Positions 36,347 to 44,616 are shown, numbered from the stretch's first letter. The stretch: DNA of 64,000 nucleotides from Paenibacillus elgii NBRC 100335 (GCF_004000865.1 NZ_BIMB01000039.1:1-64000), one strand, 5' to 3'. Notes: generated by a model not told the origin, from the sequence alone. Numbers and translations: made by a program.

Positions 36347-36568
36347 TTATTTAAAATAGTAAGACCAGATAACTGCACCGGCAACCAGAACGATCGGAAA
36401 AAGCACATAAACGATAAGCATCGGATTGGCCATGACGGGATGCTTGACTGTGTTTGGGTCTGTGTTTTTGTCAAATTCCTTATTTTGTTGCCTTCGGGCC
36501 AGCATAAATGACGCAGCGGCAGAGATCACACATACGACGGCCGCAAGTGCGATAAGAGTGGTCAGCAT
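36347..36568 (-). CDS. Small two-helix membrane protein
   Basis: A 73-residue protein with helices at about 3-24 and 50-71 and a polar asparagine/lysine-rich loop between. No family is recognised. ATG 36568 has AAGGAGAA upstream, somewhat far. It is the first gene of a two-gene unit with the 102-residue hypothetical protein. Confidence 0.6.
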   Translation of the reverse strand: MLTTLIALAAVVCVISAAASFMLARRQQNKEFDKNTDPNTVKHPVMANPMLIVYVLFPIVLVAGAVIWSYYFK

Positions 36569-36791
36569 TCGGAATCACGTTCTCCTTCCAGGGGGTTACC
36601 CTTATTTTCTGGCAATTTTCTTAAAATATACGGCACAGCGAATGTTTGTTCGCTAGGCAAAGTTTAGCTTTCGACAAAGCGCCCGACAACATTCCCGTTT
36701 CTTTTCCTTTTGATTGGTTTACAATGGAAATAATTCTCTTCGGACCGGGGGAGGGAAGGGGCAACTTTTTAAGGAAAGGGCGGATCGTAAG

Positions 36792-37082
36792 ATGAGCAAA
36801 GATACGCAAATTGTTGAAACGGTATCAGGCACCTGGCTGCGTTTCCCAAACAACTTTAAAAAGTTTCAATGCTTGGTGGAGCTGCCCGATCAGCTCTCGC
36901 TCAACATTAATACGAAATCGGGCTGCGTGCATGTACATAAGAAGGACTGCGACGATGTGTTTCAATATGTGGGGGAATTGTATATAACGGCGAACGGCAA
37001 TCAGCTGCAATGCACCGTTCAAGCTGCCCCGGCTAATGAAGAAGTGATGAAGACGCCCGGGAAGCAATCCGATGCCAGTTGA
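36792..37082 (+). CDS. Hypothetical 96-residue protein
   Basis: A small soluble protein not recognised. It starts MSKDTQIVETVSGTWLRFP and has alternating hydrophobic residues (LNINTKSGCVHVH, ELYITANGNQLQCTVQ), suggesting a small beta-structure. Three or four cysteines are present. The ATG at 36792 follows GGAAAGGGCGG. It faces the MBOAT gene across a shared terminator. Confidence 0.6.
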   Translation: MSKDTQIVETVSGTWLRFPNNFKKFQCLVELPDQLSLNINTKSGCVHVHKKDCDDVFQYVGELYITANGNQLQCTVQAAPANEEVMKTPGKQSDAS

Positions 37083-37114
37083 GGTATATTCGCGAGTTTC
37101 GCTCTGAAAAAACA

Positions 37115-37144
37115 AGCAGCGCCCGCAAAGGGACGCTGCTTTTA
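37115..37144. terminator. Bidirectional terminator
   Basis: AGCAGCG (37115-37121) and CGCTGCT (37134-37140) with TTTT on the plus side and a long T-run on the minus side (after 37115). It ends both the hypothetical gene and the Dlt-like operon. Confidence 0.85.
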
Positions 37145-37150
37145 TCATAT

Positions 37151-38302
37151 TTAGAACGGCCAATTCAAAAGACCGCGGTAAATGTGGAGTACCGTTTCGC
37201 TTTTGCCGCTGTAGACGATAACAGCCGCGGTAACGATCAGCTGCGTTAACACGCAGCGGGCGTAGAAGTACGTCCGGGATACTTTTTTCTTGTTGACCGT
37301 CGTTTTCCCGAGCAGGTTCTCCAGCGCGATCACCACGCCGTGGTAGACGCCCCACAGCAGATAGAGCCAGCTAAAGCCGTGCCATAGCCCGATCAGCACC
37401 ATGATGAGGATGGACAAGCCGGCAGCGGTCCATTTGGTCGGCGTCTGGCGCGAGAAAAATATAAAGATATGATCGCGGAACCAGTCGCCGAGCGTAGCGT
37501 GCCAATTGCGCCAGTACTGCGTCAGCGTCGGCGCTTGGAACGGTTTCTTGAAGTTTTCCGGTATGTTATAGCCCATCAGCCGTCCGAATCCGATCGCAAT
37601 ATCGGAGTAGCCCGAGAAATCGAAGTAAATCAGAGCATAAAACCAGACCATCAAAAATACCGATTGATGCGTGTAAAGCTCTTGCCCGGACATGGCATTG
37701 AACACGTCGGTCATCCAGGTGACAAGCACGATCTTCTTGAACATACCGAGAATGATCCGTTTGATGCTACTTTCCGTCAGTGCGGAATCCACCCGATACG
37801 GCTGCTTCGTATCCGCCATGAAATCGCGAAATTTGAGAATCGGGCCGGACGTAAATGTAGGGATGAACAAAATATAGTTGAAATAGTCGACAACTTTCGC
37901 GCGGGCGTCTTTGCCGAAGAAGTAAGCAAAATACAGGGCATCAATCACCTTGAGCACGTTGTAGATCAAGCCGAGTACAATCACAACGTCGAACAGCGGG
38001 TGAGTGAATACTTCCATCCCGAACAGCCGCAGCGAGCAGACAGCGGCGACATTGGCGGCGATCAGCAGAATGAACCAGCCCTTGCGAAAGCGCGACGTGT
38101 GACTAAGAAATAGAAAGGCCAAATAGTTCAACGCCGTGTAGGCCAAGTAAAAAGCGAGCAGCTTTTTACTGAACAGCAGCAAAAAGCATAGATTGAACGC
38201 GAGCAGCAGCAGCCGTTTGTTATCCGCCCACCGCCGGGTCAGGGCAAGCACGAGCACCATGCCGGTCATGGCCATAACCGCGTTCATATTTAAATACCAC
38301 AT
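37151..38302 (-). CDS. MBOAT-family O-acyltransferase, DltB-like
   Basis: A 383-residue polytopic protein and last gene of the Dlt-like operon. About ten hydrophobic segments surround the MBOAT core: FTSGPILKFRDF (about 150-161), YFDFSGYSDIAIGFGRLMG (226-244), YWRNWHATLGDWFRDHIF (263-280) and the catalytic-histidine motif LWHG (H308). These match DltB and AlgI. The expected job is to pass an acyl or aminoacyl group from a cytosolic carrier thioester to the outer face. ATG 38302 has GGAGGAAT eight bases ahead; an open frame back to 38326 is less likely. Its partner microprotein ends 98 bases upstream. Confidence 0.9.
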   Translation of the reverse strand: MWYLNMNAVMAMTGMVLVLALTRRWADNKRLLLLAFNLCFLLLFSKKLLAFYLAYTALNYLAFLFLSHTSRFRKGWFILLIAANVAAVCSLRLFGMEVFTHPLFDVVIVLGLIYNVLKVIDALYFAYFFGKDARAKVVDYFNYILFIPTFTSGPILKFRDFMADTKQPYRVDSALTESSIKRIILGMFKKIVLVTWMTDVFNAMSGQELYTHQSVFLMVWFYALIYFDFSGYSDIAIGFGRLMGYNIPENFKKPFQAPTLTQYWRNWHATLGDWFRDHIFIFFSRQTPTKWTAAGLSILIMVLIGLWHGFSWLYLLWGVYHGVVIALENLLGKTTVNKKKVSRTYFYARCVLTQLIVTAAVIVYSGKSETVLHIYRGLLNWPF

Positions 38303-38400
38303 CGAAGATTCCTCCAACATATGCATCCGCCGTGCGGGTCGGAAACCGGCCCGGAGCGGGACGGAAGGACCGATCGGGGCCCGCGCCGATCAAGACAAGA

Positions 38401-38502
38401 TCAGAACCCTTCGTAGATGAACAATCCTTTGCCGGTAAAATAGATCAGCACCATGATGAGCATGGCGAGATAAACGATCACTTCGACGATTTTGCGAGCC
38501 AT
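38401..38502 (-). CDS. DltX-like microprotein (33 residues) ending FIYEGF
   Basis: A complete 33-codon gene with ATG 38502, a near-perfect GAAGGAGGT site six bases ahead and stop at 38401. It has a short cationic N-terminus (MARK), one membrane helix (about 5-22) and the C-terminus GKGLFIYEGF. Known DltX proteins are about 50 residues with one helix and a C-terminal FIYNEF-type motif, whose tyrosine is held to be the acyl acceptor handed on by DltB. Here the tyrosine is Y30. The gene overlaps the end of the DltD-like gene by 25 bases and precedes the MBOAT gene, so context agrees. I did not find it among longer reading frames; it would be missed by most annotation pipelines. Confidence 0.82.
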   Translation of the reverse strand: MARKIVEVIVYLAMLIMVLIYFTGKGLFIYEGF

Positions 38503-39437
38503 GCGTCCACCTCCTTCGTAAACACCGGAGCGCCTTCCTGACGGCTCAGATGGACGAGATCGTGAAAATATTTAGGATCGTAGGCCGTCAGCAGATCCAG
38601 CGTCGGAACCCCGGCCGCCTGCAGGCGCCGATTGACTTCTTCCTGCAAAGCGGGCATGTAGCGCGGCAGCTTGTAGCCGCGGTTCCAAGGCATCCAGACG
38701 ACGCGCAGCGGCAAGCCTTGCTGCTTGCTGTAAGCGATGATGAAGTCCAGCGCGTCCAGATTGTTCTTGAAATCGCGGTTGGTCATCCAGCCGAACCGCT
38801 GCTCGTACTCGTCCCATTTTTTGCGAAGATCCTCGTCGGATTTTCGGCCGAAGTAGAGCTCCTTGTCGATCCAGCGCGGCTGGTAAGCCAGCGGATCGGA
38901 CGCGCTCAGCTTTAGCGTCTCCGGGAAGCGGGCGCATGCTTCGAACCGGGCGGCATCCTGCTTCAGCAGCCCTTGATACAAGCCGCAGGCAAGCTCCGTC
39001 CCGGTATCGCGGAAATAGTCGCGGTACGCGTAGACGTAAGGCTGGTACCAAGGCTTGAACCACTGGTAGGTCGGGTCCGTATCCAGGCTGTCGATCATCG
39101 TATGCACGTCGATGCCTACGACAAGCTGTCCCTCTACATGGAAACGCTGCTGCTCCAAAATCGCTTTCAGATCGGTCAGCTTCCCGTAGGAAAGCCCGAG
39201 CTCCACCAGCTTGGCGGTCGAATCCGTCTCGATATACGCCCCCGTCACCGCGGAGTTGCCGTAGAAGGCCGGCCCCCGATTTTGCCAATCGTGATGGAAG
39301 AGCGTCTTCGTAAAATCGTTCTTATAAAAACGCCGCGACGTTACCATCGGGTCCCACCAAGAGATGAGGATGTCCGACAGCACGAAAGCGGCCAACAGCA
39401 GCAGCACGAAGCTGTTTTTGCGAAGAAAAGCGATCAT
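38478..39437 (-). CDS. DltD-like SGNH-type extracytoplasmic protein
   Basis: A 319-residue protein with one N-terminal membrane segment (about 8-28) and an outside domain. Candidate catalytic residues are S62 in AFYGNSAVTG and the C-terminal D293-x-x-H296 in HDLVHLS, which is the DltD arrangement (GSSE and DxxH). DltD passes D-alanine from DltX to lipoteichoic acid in known systems; here it may perform the last transfer to another acceptor. The start is uncertain: ATG 39437 suits the membrane segment, but the ribosome site (GGAAAG) is distant; TTG 39461 and GTG 39452 are alternatives. Confidence 0.8.
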   Translation of the reverse strand: MIAFLRKNSFVLLLLAAFVLSDILISWWDPMVTSRRFYKNDFTKTLFHHDWQNRGPAFYGNSAVTGAYIETDSTAKLVELGLSYGKLTDLKAILEQQRFHVEGQLVVGIDVHTMIDSLDTDPTYQWFKPWYQPYVYAYRDYFRDTGTELACGLYQGLLKQDAARFEACARFPETLKLSASDPLAYQPRWIDKELYFGRKSDEDLRKKWDEYEQRFGWMTNRDFKNNLDALDFIIAYSKQQGLPLRVVWMPWNRGYKLPRYMPALQEEVNRRLQAAGVPTLDLLTAYDPKYFHDLVHLSRQEGAPVFTKEVDAWLAKSSK

Positions 39438-39507
39438 AACGGGAAAACCCACACTTTCCAATGAAGGCGATCATTAGTTATCAATCACAGAAACACGGGT
39501 TGCGGTG

Positions 39508-40704
39508 CTAGAGCGATTTTTGCTGCCAGGCGTGGTACTGCTCGCGGAACGCTGCAGGCCAGTTCGCTTCGTCCAAGCCGTATTGCGCGAAGAAGGCGAA
39601 CGCCCAGCGCTCGATGCCGAACCCGACGCAGCCGGTAACCGCATTGCGCTTGCCCATTTTAATATTGAACGCATTGCCGAACGTGTTGCTGTGGAAATTG
39701 ATGGAGCTGCAGGCGATCGACTTGTTGATGTTCGGAATCGTCAGCCGAAGCTCGTACTTCATTTCCTGATTCCGCTGGAAGGACGCTTTGACTTGGAAAT
39801 CGTTCGTGAAGAACGGATCGTTCGCGATTTCCAACACGCTGTCCACGTTCCATTCGACGGCCAATTCCTTCAAATATTCGATGGCCTGCAGCCGGTTCTC
39901 TTTCACGTAATCCGGCTTGCCGACGAAGATAATCTCCCGCATGCTGAAATCGAGCAGGCGTCCGAAGTCCGTATGATTGCGCGATTCGAAGCGGTGGCAC
40001 TTGGAGATGGCCGTTACGGTCACGCCGTCGCCTTCAAGCGTTTCGTTCTGCAGCCCTTCGTAGCAGTGGTAGCAGGTCGAAGGGTTCATGGTGAATTTCG
40101 GCTTCGCCAGGTTGGCGTTCAGATCGAGCGGCTGCTCTTGCTTCCAGCCCCCGGCGTCGCGGATCGATTGGGAGAACGCTTCGATGATTTCGAGGTCCTC
40201 GCGCAGGTGCGACAGGAAGTGAATGTGCTCCGGAAACGAGGTAAAGTGATTCGTCTTGTTCAGCGTGTCGCAATGAATGACGGCCGGGTACTGTTCCTCC
40301 GTAATTCCTGCAAAACGGTTCGCGATTTTCGTCACGAAGCTGTAGTCGAGAAAACGCATCAGACTGGAGAACGGCTCGCGGAAAATAAAGAGGCCCGGCT
40401 CCAGCACTTTGATGATTTTGCGCTCGACGAGATCGGCGATGATATCGCCTTCGTAAGGAGTATCGACCTTATGCTCGAACAGGATGTTCTCCTTGAAACC
40501 GAAATCCCCTTGAGAGAAGCGGTCGATCAGCTTGCGTACCTGCTCTTCGATGGCGGCGTTGCCTTTCGGGGAGTCGTGAACAATATGAATGTGCCCGGAT
40601 TCAAGCCGGATATCGCGGATGGTTTCGTCAATAAACGACGCGGCGTATTTGAGCTGCCCGTGCTGACTGGAGACAAGTCCCTCCAAAGAAACGACGCATT
40701 CCAT
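39508..40704 (-). CDS. Class II aaRS-like amino acid:[carrier protein] ligase
   Basis: A 398-residue homologue of the SerRS-like enzymes that aminoacylate carrier proteins rather than tRNA (first described in Bradyrhizobium and Agrobacterium). It lacks a tRNA-binding arm. Family blocks seen are YPAVIHCDTL, FTSFPEHIHFLSH, the zinc-binding triad C211 (with C214 nearby), E240 (KCHRFESRN) and C359, IANDPFF, and motif 3 TGCVGFGIERW (R366). It should form an aminoacyl-adenylate and load the amino acid on the phosphopantetheine of the carrier encoded four bases upstream. In a true dlt operon this place is held by the unrelated adenylating enzyme DltA. The amino acid (Gly, Ala or other) cannot be told. 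Confidence 0.88.
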   Translation of the reverse strand: MECVVSLEGLVSSQHGQLKYAASFIDETIRDIRLESGHIHIVHDSPKGNAAIEEQVRKLIDRFSQGDFGFKENILFEHKVDTPYEGDIIADLVERKIIKVLEPGLFIFREPFSSLMRFLDYSFVTKIANRFAGITEEQYPAVIHCDTLNKTNHFTSFPEHIHFLSHLREDLEIIEAFSQSIRDAGGWKQEQPLDLNANLAKPKFTMNPSTCYHCYEGLQNETLEGDGVTVTAISKCHRFESRNHTDFGRLLDFSMREIIFVGKPDYVKENRLQAIEYLKELAVEWNVDSVLEIANDPFFTNDFQVKASFQRNQEMKYELRLTIPNINKSIACSSINFHSNTFGNAFNIKMGKRNAVTGCVGFGIERWAFAFFAQYGLDEANWPAAFREQYHAWQQKSL

Positions 40705-40708
40705 GGGC

Positions 40709-40960
40709 TTACCTCTCTTTCTTGTTGTGGATGAACGTTGCGATTTCGCGGACGGTGTTGAGCGGGTACAGCATTAAATCCTGATTCGTCACTTGGATGC
40801 CGTACGTCTTCTCGATATGCGCGATTAATGCCGTCGCTCCGATCGAATCAATATATCCATAATCGAACAAGTGTACGTCTACGGAAAAATCGTCGTCATC
40901 GTCTTCGATTTCGTAACGGCTTTTGATGTGCGCCTCAAGCTGTTCCAGCAATTCCTGCAT
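40709..40960 (-). CDS. Acyl/aminoacyl carrier protein, DltC-like
   Basis: An 83-residue four-helix carrier protein. The phosphopantetheine serine is S39 in YGYIDSIGATALI, and the chain is acidic (EIEDDDDD), as usual. ATG 40960 has GAGGAGG. The next gene, the ligase, begins four bases after its stop, so the two are translated together and are presumed substrate and enzyme. In fatty-acid synthesis acpP lies with fab genes; there are none here. Confidence 0.9.
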   Translation of the reverse strand: MQELLEQLEAHIKSRYEIEDDDDDFSVDVHLFDYGYIDSIGATALIAHIEKTYGIQVTNQDLMLYPLNTVREIATFIHNKKER

Positions 40961-41000
40961 GGGGAAGCCTCCTCGGATAAATTAAAATCAAGCGATATAC

Positions 41001-41064
41001 GCCGGGCTCGCAGCGAGCGCCGGCATAAAAGCGGGACGGCGATTGCGGGACCCAAGGGCCCCGC
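41001..41064 (-). repeat. Two GC-rich hairpins ahead of the carrier-protein gene
   Basis: In the 138-base gap between the FG-GAP gene and the carrier gene lie GCGGGACCC-AA-GGGCCCCGC (41045-41064, one G-U pair) and GCCGGGCTCGC/GCGAGCGCCGGC (41001-41024). Neither has a T-run. They may set relative expression within the operon by processing or partial termination. Confidence 0.6.
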
Positions 41065-41098
41065 CACAACAACCGTCCGCGTAAAAAGTGAATGTAAA

Positions 41099-44000
41099 CT
41101 AATGCGCCGCTTTGGCAACGGTTAGCGTCACCGGATCGCCGTAATGCGTGACCGTATAAGTCGCTTTCGCTTCGTCCCGGTCGACGGTCAGTCCCGCTCC
41201 TTCGATGGTCAGCGGCTCGGCGCTGTAAATTTGCACCTGCTGCATCCCGGGCGCGTTCAGCTTCAGCGTCCAGCGGTCCGCGGATTTTTGCAGCTCGTAC
41301 GGCACGTTCGAGCGCATCAGATGCGGCTCGCTGCCGAGCGCCTTCGTCCGATCGGGCTCGGCGAACCGGATGGCGGCCGTCTGCGGGACGCCGAGGTACA
41401 GCTTGCCGCCACGCGTATCGCGTACCTCGGCATCGGTAACGGCCTGCTTGGCCGCGTAAGATTGCCCACGGTCGACGACAAGGCCGAGCGTGCCGCGGTA
41501 TTCGGCGGCCTGCGCAGGAACACCGTCGGTGATCGCCTTGACGCGGAAGCCGGGCTCGACGGTCATGCCGAGCATTTTCTTGATGCGGTCCGCGATGACC
41601 TCGCGCCACGGCCGGTACAGCTCGACGCGGGTCGTCATTGCATTCAGGAACGAGCGCGCCATTTGGGGCTCGGTCATAAAGTTGTAGCTATTGTCGTCCC
41701 GGAGCTTATCCAAATACCGGACAAATTCCAGCAGCTCCGGCACGCGGGTTGGAAAATGGTACTCGATATGCTCGAAATAATCGATCGGCAGGTCTAGCGC
41801 CGCGTAAGCTTCGAAGATATCTTTGGTCGAATAATACGGGTCCGTGCGCAGCACCGGCGCCGGGGTATTCAGCATCATCGGCTTGGTCAAGTCGGGCTCG
41901 CCCGACGCATCGGTCATAAGAAATGGCAGGCCCCAGTTGTACTCGACCCCAAGGCGCGGATCGGCCTTGATATTCGACGGCTTGAAGCCGAAGTTGAACC
42001 AGATGCCGGACTCCCGTTCGTTGCGCAGCGTCTGGCTGCGGTCGGGATTGTTGATCCGCCACGTATGCTGGTTCGTGCCGGGCATGTTCCACGGAATGCC
42101 GAGCTTCTCGAACGCTTTCTGATGCAGCGCGATTTCCTGCTTCTCCTGCGCGTCGCTCGTAAAGTTATGGACAAAAATGTGCGGGTACAGCTCCAGACCG
42201 TTGTCCTTCGTGTACCTGATAAATTCGTTCAACTGGTCCGCATATGGGAACTTCGGATCGTCGATGGTGGACGGGATGCCGAACTCAAGCTGTCCGACGA
42301 TCAGATCGTCCTTGCCGTCCCCGTTCAGGTCGTACCAGAGCGGGACGGCATTATGCCCGCCGACGAGCGCATGGTTGCCGAGCTGGTTGACGGTCGCCGC
42401 TTCGATGACGCCTTTGTCCACCCAAGCGGTACGCCCGGTACCCGAGTCCTCCTGAACGTAAACGCGCAGGTCGCCTTCCCCCGTGCCGACGACGAGGTCG
42501 GCTTTGCCGTCCCCGTTCATGTCGCGGACGGACGGTGCCGCAAACCGCGCGGCCAGCTTGAACAGCGCTTCGCCCGCATGCCAGGCGACCGCGCCGTTTG
42601 CCCCGCGCGTGCCGCGGTACAGCGTCACCTGCCCGTCGGCATCCCCGATCACGAGATCGGGGATGCCGTCTCCGGTGACGTCGCCCACGGCCGGCGCGAT
42701 CGGCGCCGCGCCGCGGATCGGCTTCCCGTCCGCCAGCAGCGGGACGGGCGCCTTGAACGCGCCGCCGGCTTCGCCATAGGCGACCGCGAGCGTACCGTCC
42801 GGCTGGCCGATCAGCAGATCCGGCCGGCCGTCGCCGTTCAGATCAACCGCCGCCACGCTGGCGTACGATCCGGCCTTCAGCGGCTCCCCGCTTGGGAGCC
42901 GCAAAGGCTCGCGCCGCGCGAACGCCGCCGGCGCTTTCAGTCCCGCCGGGAGCTGCTGCCCGGCGTAGGCTCCCTCCGTTTCACCGGCGTTCCGGTAAAC
43001 GTACAATCCGCCGTCGGCCGACCCGACGATCAGGTCGGGCCGGCCGTCGCCGGTAAGGTCGGCCAGCGCGGGGTACGCGCGGTAGGGCAGCGTGATCGGA
43101 TCGCCGAGCGAGCGGTAATCCGGATAATTGGCCAGCCGGATCGCCTCTCCGTCGGCGGACAAGCGCGTGCCGCTCGAATAGAACGAATTCGGCGTCTCGC
43201 CGGCGAAGGCGGGCTTGTCGTTCGTTCCGGTGTTCAAGTGGACGACGACCGATTCCTGCCAACGCCCCCACGTGAACGACGAGCGGACCAGCGAGAACGA
43301 CGGGATCTGCTTGTACTTTTTGAGCAGCTCCGCCCACTGGATGCCTTCACCGTCGCGGATCGCTTCCAGCGCTTCGAAATGGTTCTGGTACGCCATCGCC
43401 GGCCGGCCGTAAGGCCCGTACGACTTTTTGACGCTGTAGCCGAGCTTCGTCTTGGAGACGAACGCGGCGTATTCGCTGCGCAGCAGGGCGTTCCCGGCTG
43501 CGAACGTAAAATGGAAGTACGGCGCCAGCGGCAGCTGGCTGCGGTCGAAATACAGCGCGTCCGGAGTCGGTTTCTTGGCCGCGTTCGTCTCGACCGCCAG
43601 CTTTTCGAAGCCGAGCTTCGGGTCCATGCCGCTGTTTAGATCGTAGCCCGTTACAAAATACCGGTTCGGCAGCAGCGTGCCGCTAAAAAACACCGTGCCT
43701 TCCCCGTACCGGTTCAACGTATAAAGCGAGATGCCGTTCATGGAAGCGAGCGTCTGCGCCGTGGAAGGGACGAGCCCTTTGCCCCAGGAGAACCGGCTCA
43801 AGCTTCCTTCGGTATCGTGACGGAAGAAGCTGTCTGCGAAAGACCGAAGCAGTTGCTGGACGCTCTGCAGGTTGGTATCGACATCCGGGTAAGACCAGAG
43901 GGACGGACTTTCGCCTCCGGCTCCAAGTGCGCTGCGGGCCGGCGCAGGGACGTCGACGACTTGCCCCGCTCCGAGAAAGCCGGGGTCAAAATCGTCCGCA

Positions 44001-44350
44001 AACGGGTTCTCAAGAAATAAATGCCCGCCTTCCCGGACGTAAGCTTGAAGCAGCTTCCGCTCGGAATCTGTCATGCTCCCGTGCAGCGACGGGTCCAAAT
44101 AAATCGAATCGTAAGACCGGAGCTCGCGGGCGCTCAGACGGCTCAGCTCCTGCCGTTCCAGCTCCAGACCGACGACCGGCGATTGCCGCAGCTGCGCGTA
44201 GGCGGTCGGATCGGAAGCGCCGCTTGCGGTGGCGTACAGCAGGCGCACCTTCAGCTCTTTGTTTGCTGTCAGCAGGTAGACGAGAACGACGGCTGCAATT
44301 GCAACAATCGCAATCGCCGCCGCCTTGCGATAAGGTCGTAATCGAATCAA
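41099..44350 (-). CDS. Membrane-anchored FG-GAP/VCBS repeat surface protein
   Basis: A 1083-residue protein and first gene of the Dlt-like operon. An N-terminal membrane helix (about 9-28) is followed by a class-I-amidotransferase-like segment (35-120; YDSIYLDPSL, YVREGGHLFLENPF). Five FG-GAP repeats with calcium-type DxxGDGxxDL loops lie at about 431, 503, 557, 610 and 674, enough for most of a beta-propeller. The region after 700 (LYPHIFVHNFTSD, GTNQHTW, HIEYHFPTR, NFMTEPQMARSFLNAMTTR) is faintly reminiscent of carbohydrate-active barrels such as polysaccharide deacetylases, but I cannot name a family. It starts with TTG at 44350, with GAGGAGA ahead. It could bind, trim or be the acceptor of the modification made by the other five genes. 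Confidence 0.85.
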   Translation of the reverse strand: MIRLRPYRKAAAIAIVAIAAVVLVYLLTANKELKVRLLYATASGASDPTAYAQLRQSPVVGLELERQELSRLSARELRSYDSIYLDPSLHGSMTDSERKLLQAYVREGGHLFLENPFADDFDPGFLGAGQVVDVPAPARSALGAGGESPSLWSYPDVDTNLQSVQQLLRSFADSFFRHDTEGSLSRFSWGKGLVPSTAQTLASMNGISLYTLNRYGEGTVFFSGTLLPNRYFVTGYDLNSGMDPKLGFEKLAVETNAAKKPTPDALYFDRSQLPLAPYFHFTFAAGNALLRSEYAAFVSKTKLGYSVKKSYGPYGRPAMAYQNHFEALEAIRDGEGIQWAELLKKYKQIPSFSLVRSSFTWGRWQESVVVHLNTGTNDKPAFAGETPNSFYSSGTRLSADGEAIRLANYPDYRSLGDPITLPYRAYPALADLTGDGRPDLIVGSADGGLYVYRNAGETEGAYAGQQLPAGLKAPAAFARREPLRLPSGEPLKAGSYASVAAVDLNGDGRPDLLIGQPDGTLAVAYGEAGGAFKAPVPLLADGKPIRGAAPIAPAVGDVTGDGIPDLVIGDADGQVTLYRGTRGANGAVAWHAGEALFKLAARFAAPSVRDMNGDGKADLVVGTGEGDLRVYVQEDSGTGRTAWVDKGVIEAATVNQLGNHALVGGHNAVPLWYDLNGDGKDDLIVGQLEFGIPSTIDDPKFPYADQLNEFIRYTKDNGLELYPHIFVHNFTSDAQEKQEIALHQKAFEKLGIPWNMPGTNQHTWRINNPDRSQTLRNERESGIWFNFGFKPSNIKADPRLGVEYNWGLPFLMTDASGEPDLTKPMMLNTPAPVLRTDPYYSTKDIFEAYAALDLPIDYFEHIEYHFPTRVPELLEFVRYLDKLRDDNSYNFMTEPQMARSFLNAMTTRVELYRPWREVIADRIKKMLGMTVEPGFRVKAITDGVPAQAAEYRGTLGLVVDRGQSYAAKQAVTDAEVRDTRGGKLYLGVPQTAAIRFAEPDRTKALGSEPHLMRSNVPYELQKSADRWTLKLNAPGMQQVQIYSAEPLTIEGAGLTVDRDEAKATYTVTHYGDPVTLTVAKAAH

Positions 44351-44390
44351 AAAAATCTCCTCATTGCTCGTTAGGCTAGATTACCTTGCC

Positions 44391-44419
44391 ATTATAGCAC
44401 GGATGGCGGGCTTTGTTAA
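44391..44419 (-). promoter_or_regulatory. Promoter of the Dlt-like operon
   Basis: On the minus strand TTAACA (44414-44419) and a perfect TATAAT (44391-44396) are spaced exactly 17 bases, about 40 bases ahead of the FG-GAP gene start. Confidence 0.7.
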
Positions 44420-44616
44420 CTTTTGCGCGGTCCGGCGGGGGCCTGCACGCCCCTCTAAACCGACCCATCCAATAGCCGCGGGAATGAAAAATTGGATGGG
44501 TGGAAAAACGGCCGATTGGTGGGTTACGCCGTATTCGTTCTCCTGTAAAGTAAGGGGAGGACGCATACTTTTCGAGAAGATTATCCTTTATTATAGAAGA
44601 AAGGACGGAAGCTCTT

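Noticed and set aside
42065-43639. A 524-codon open frame on the plus strand inside the FG-GAP gene
   Set aside because: It is antisense to a well-supported gene with FG-GAP repeats. The translation is rich in Arg, Val and Asp without any family motif, as expected of a GC-rich shadow frame.
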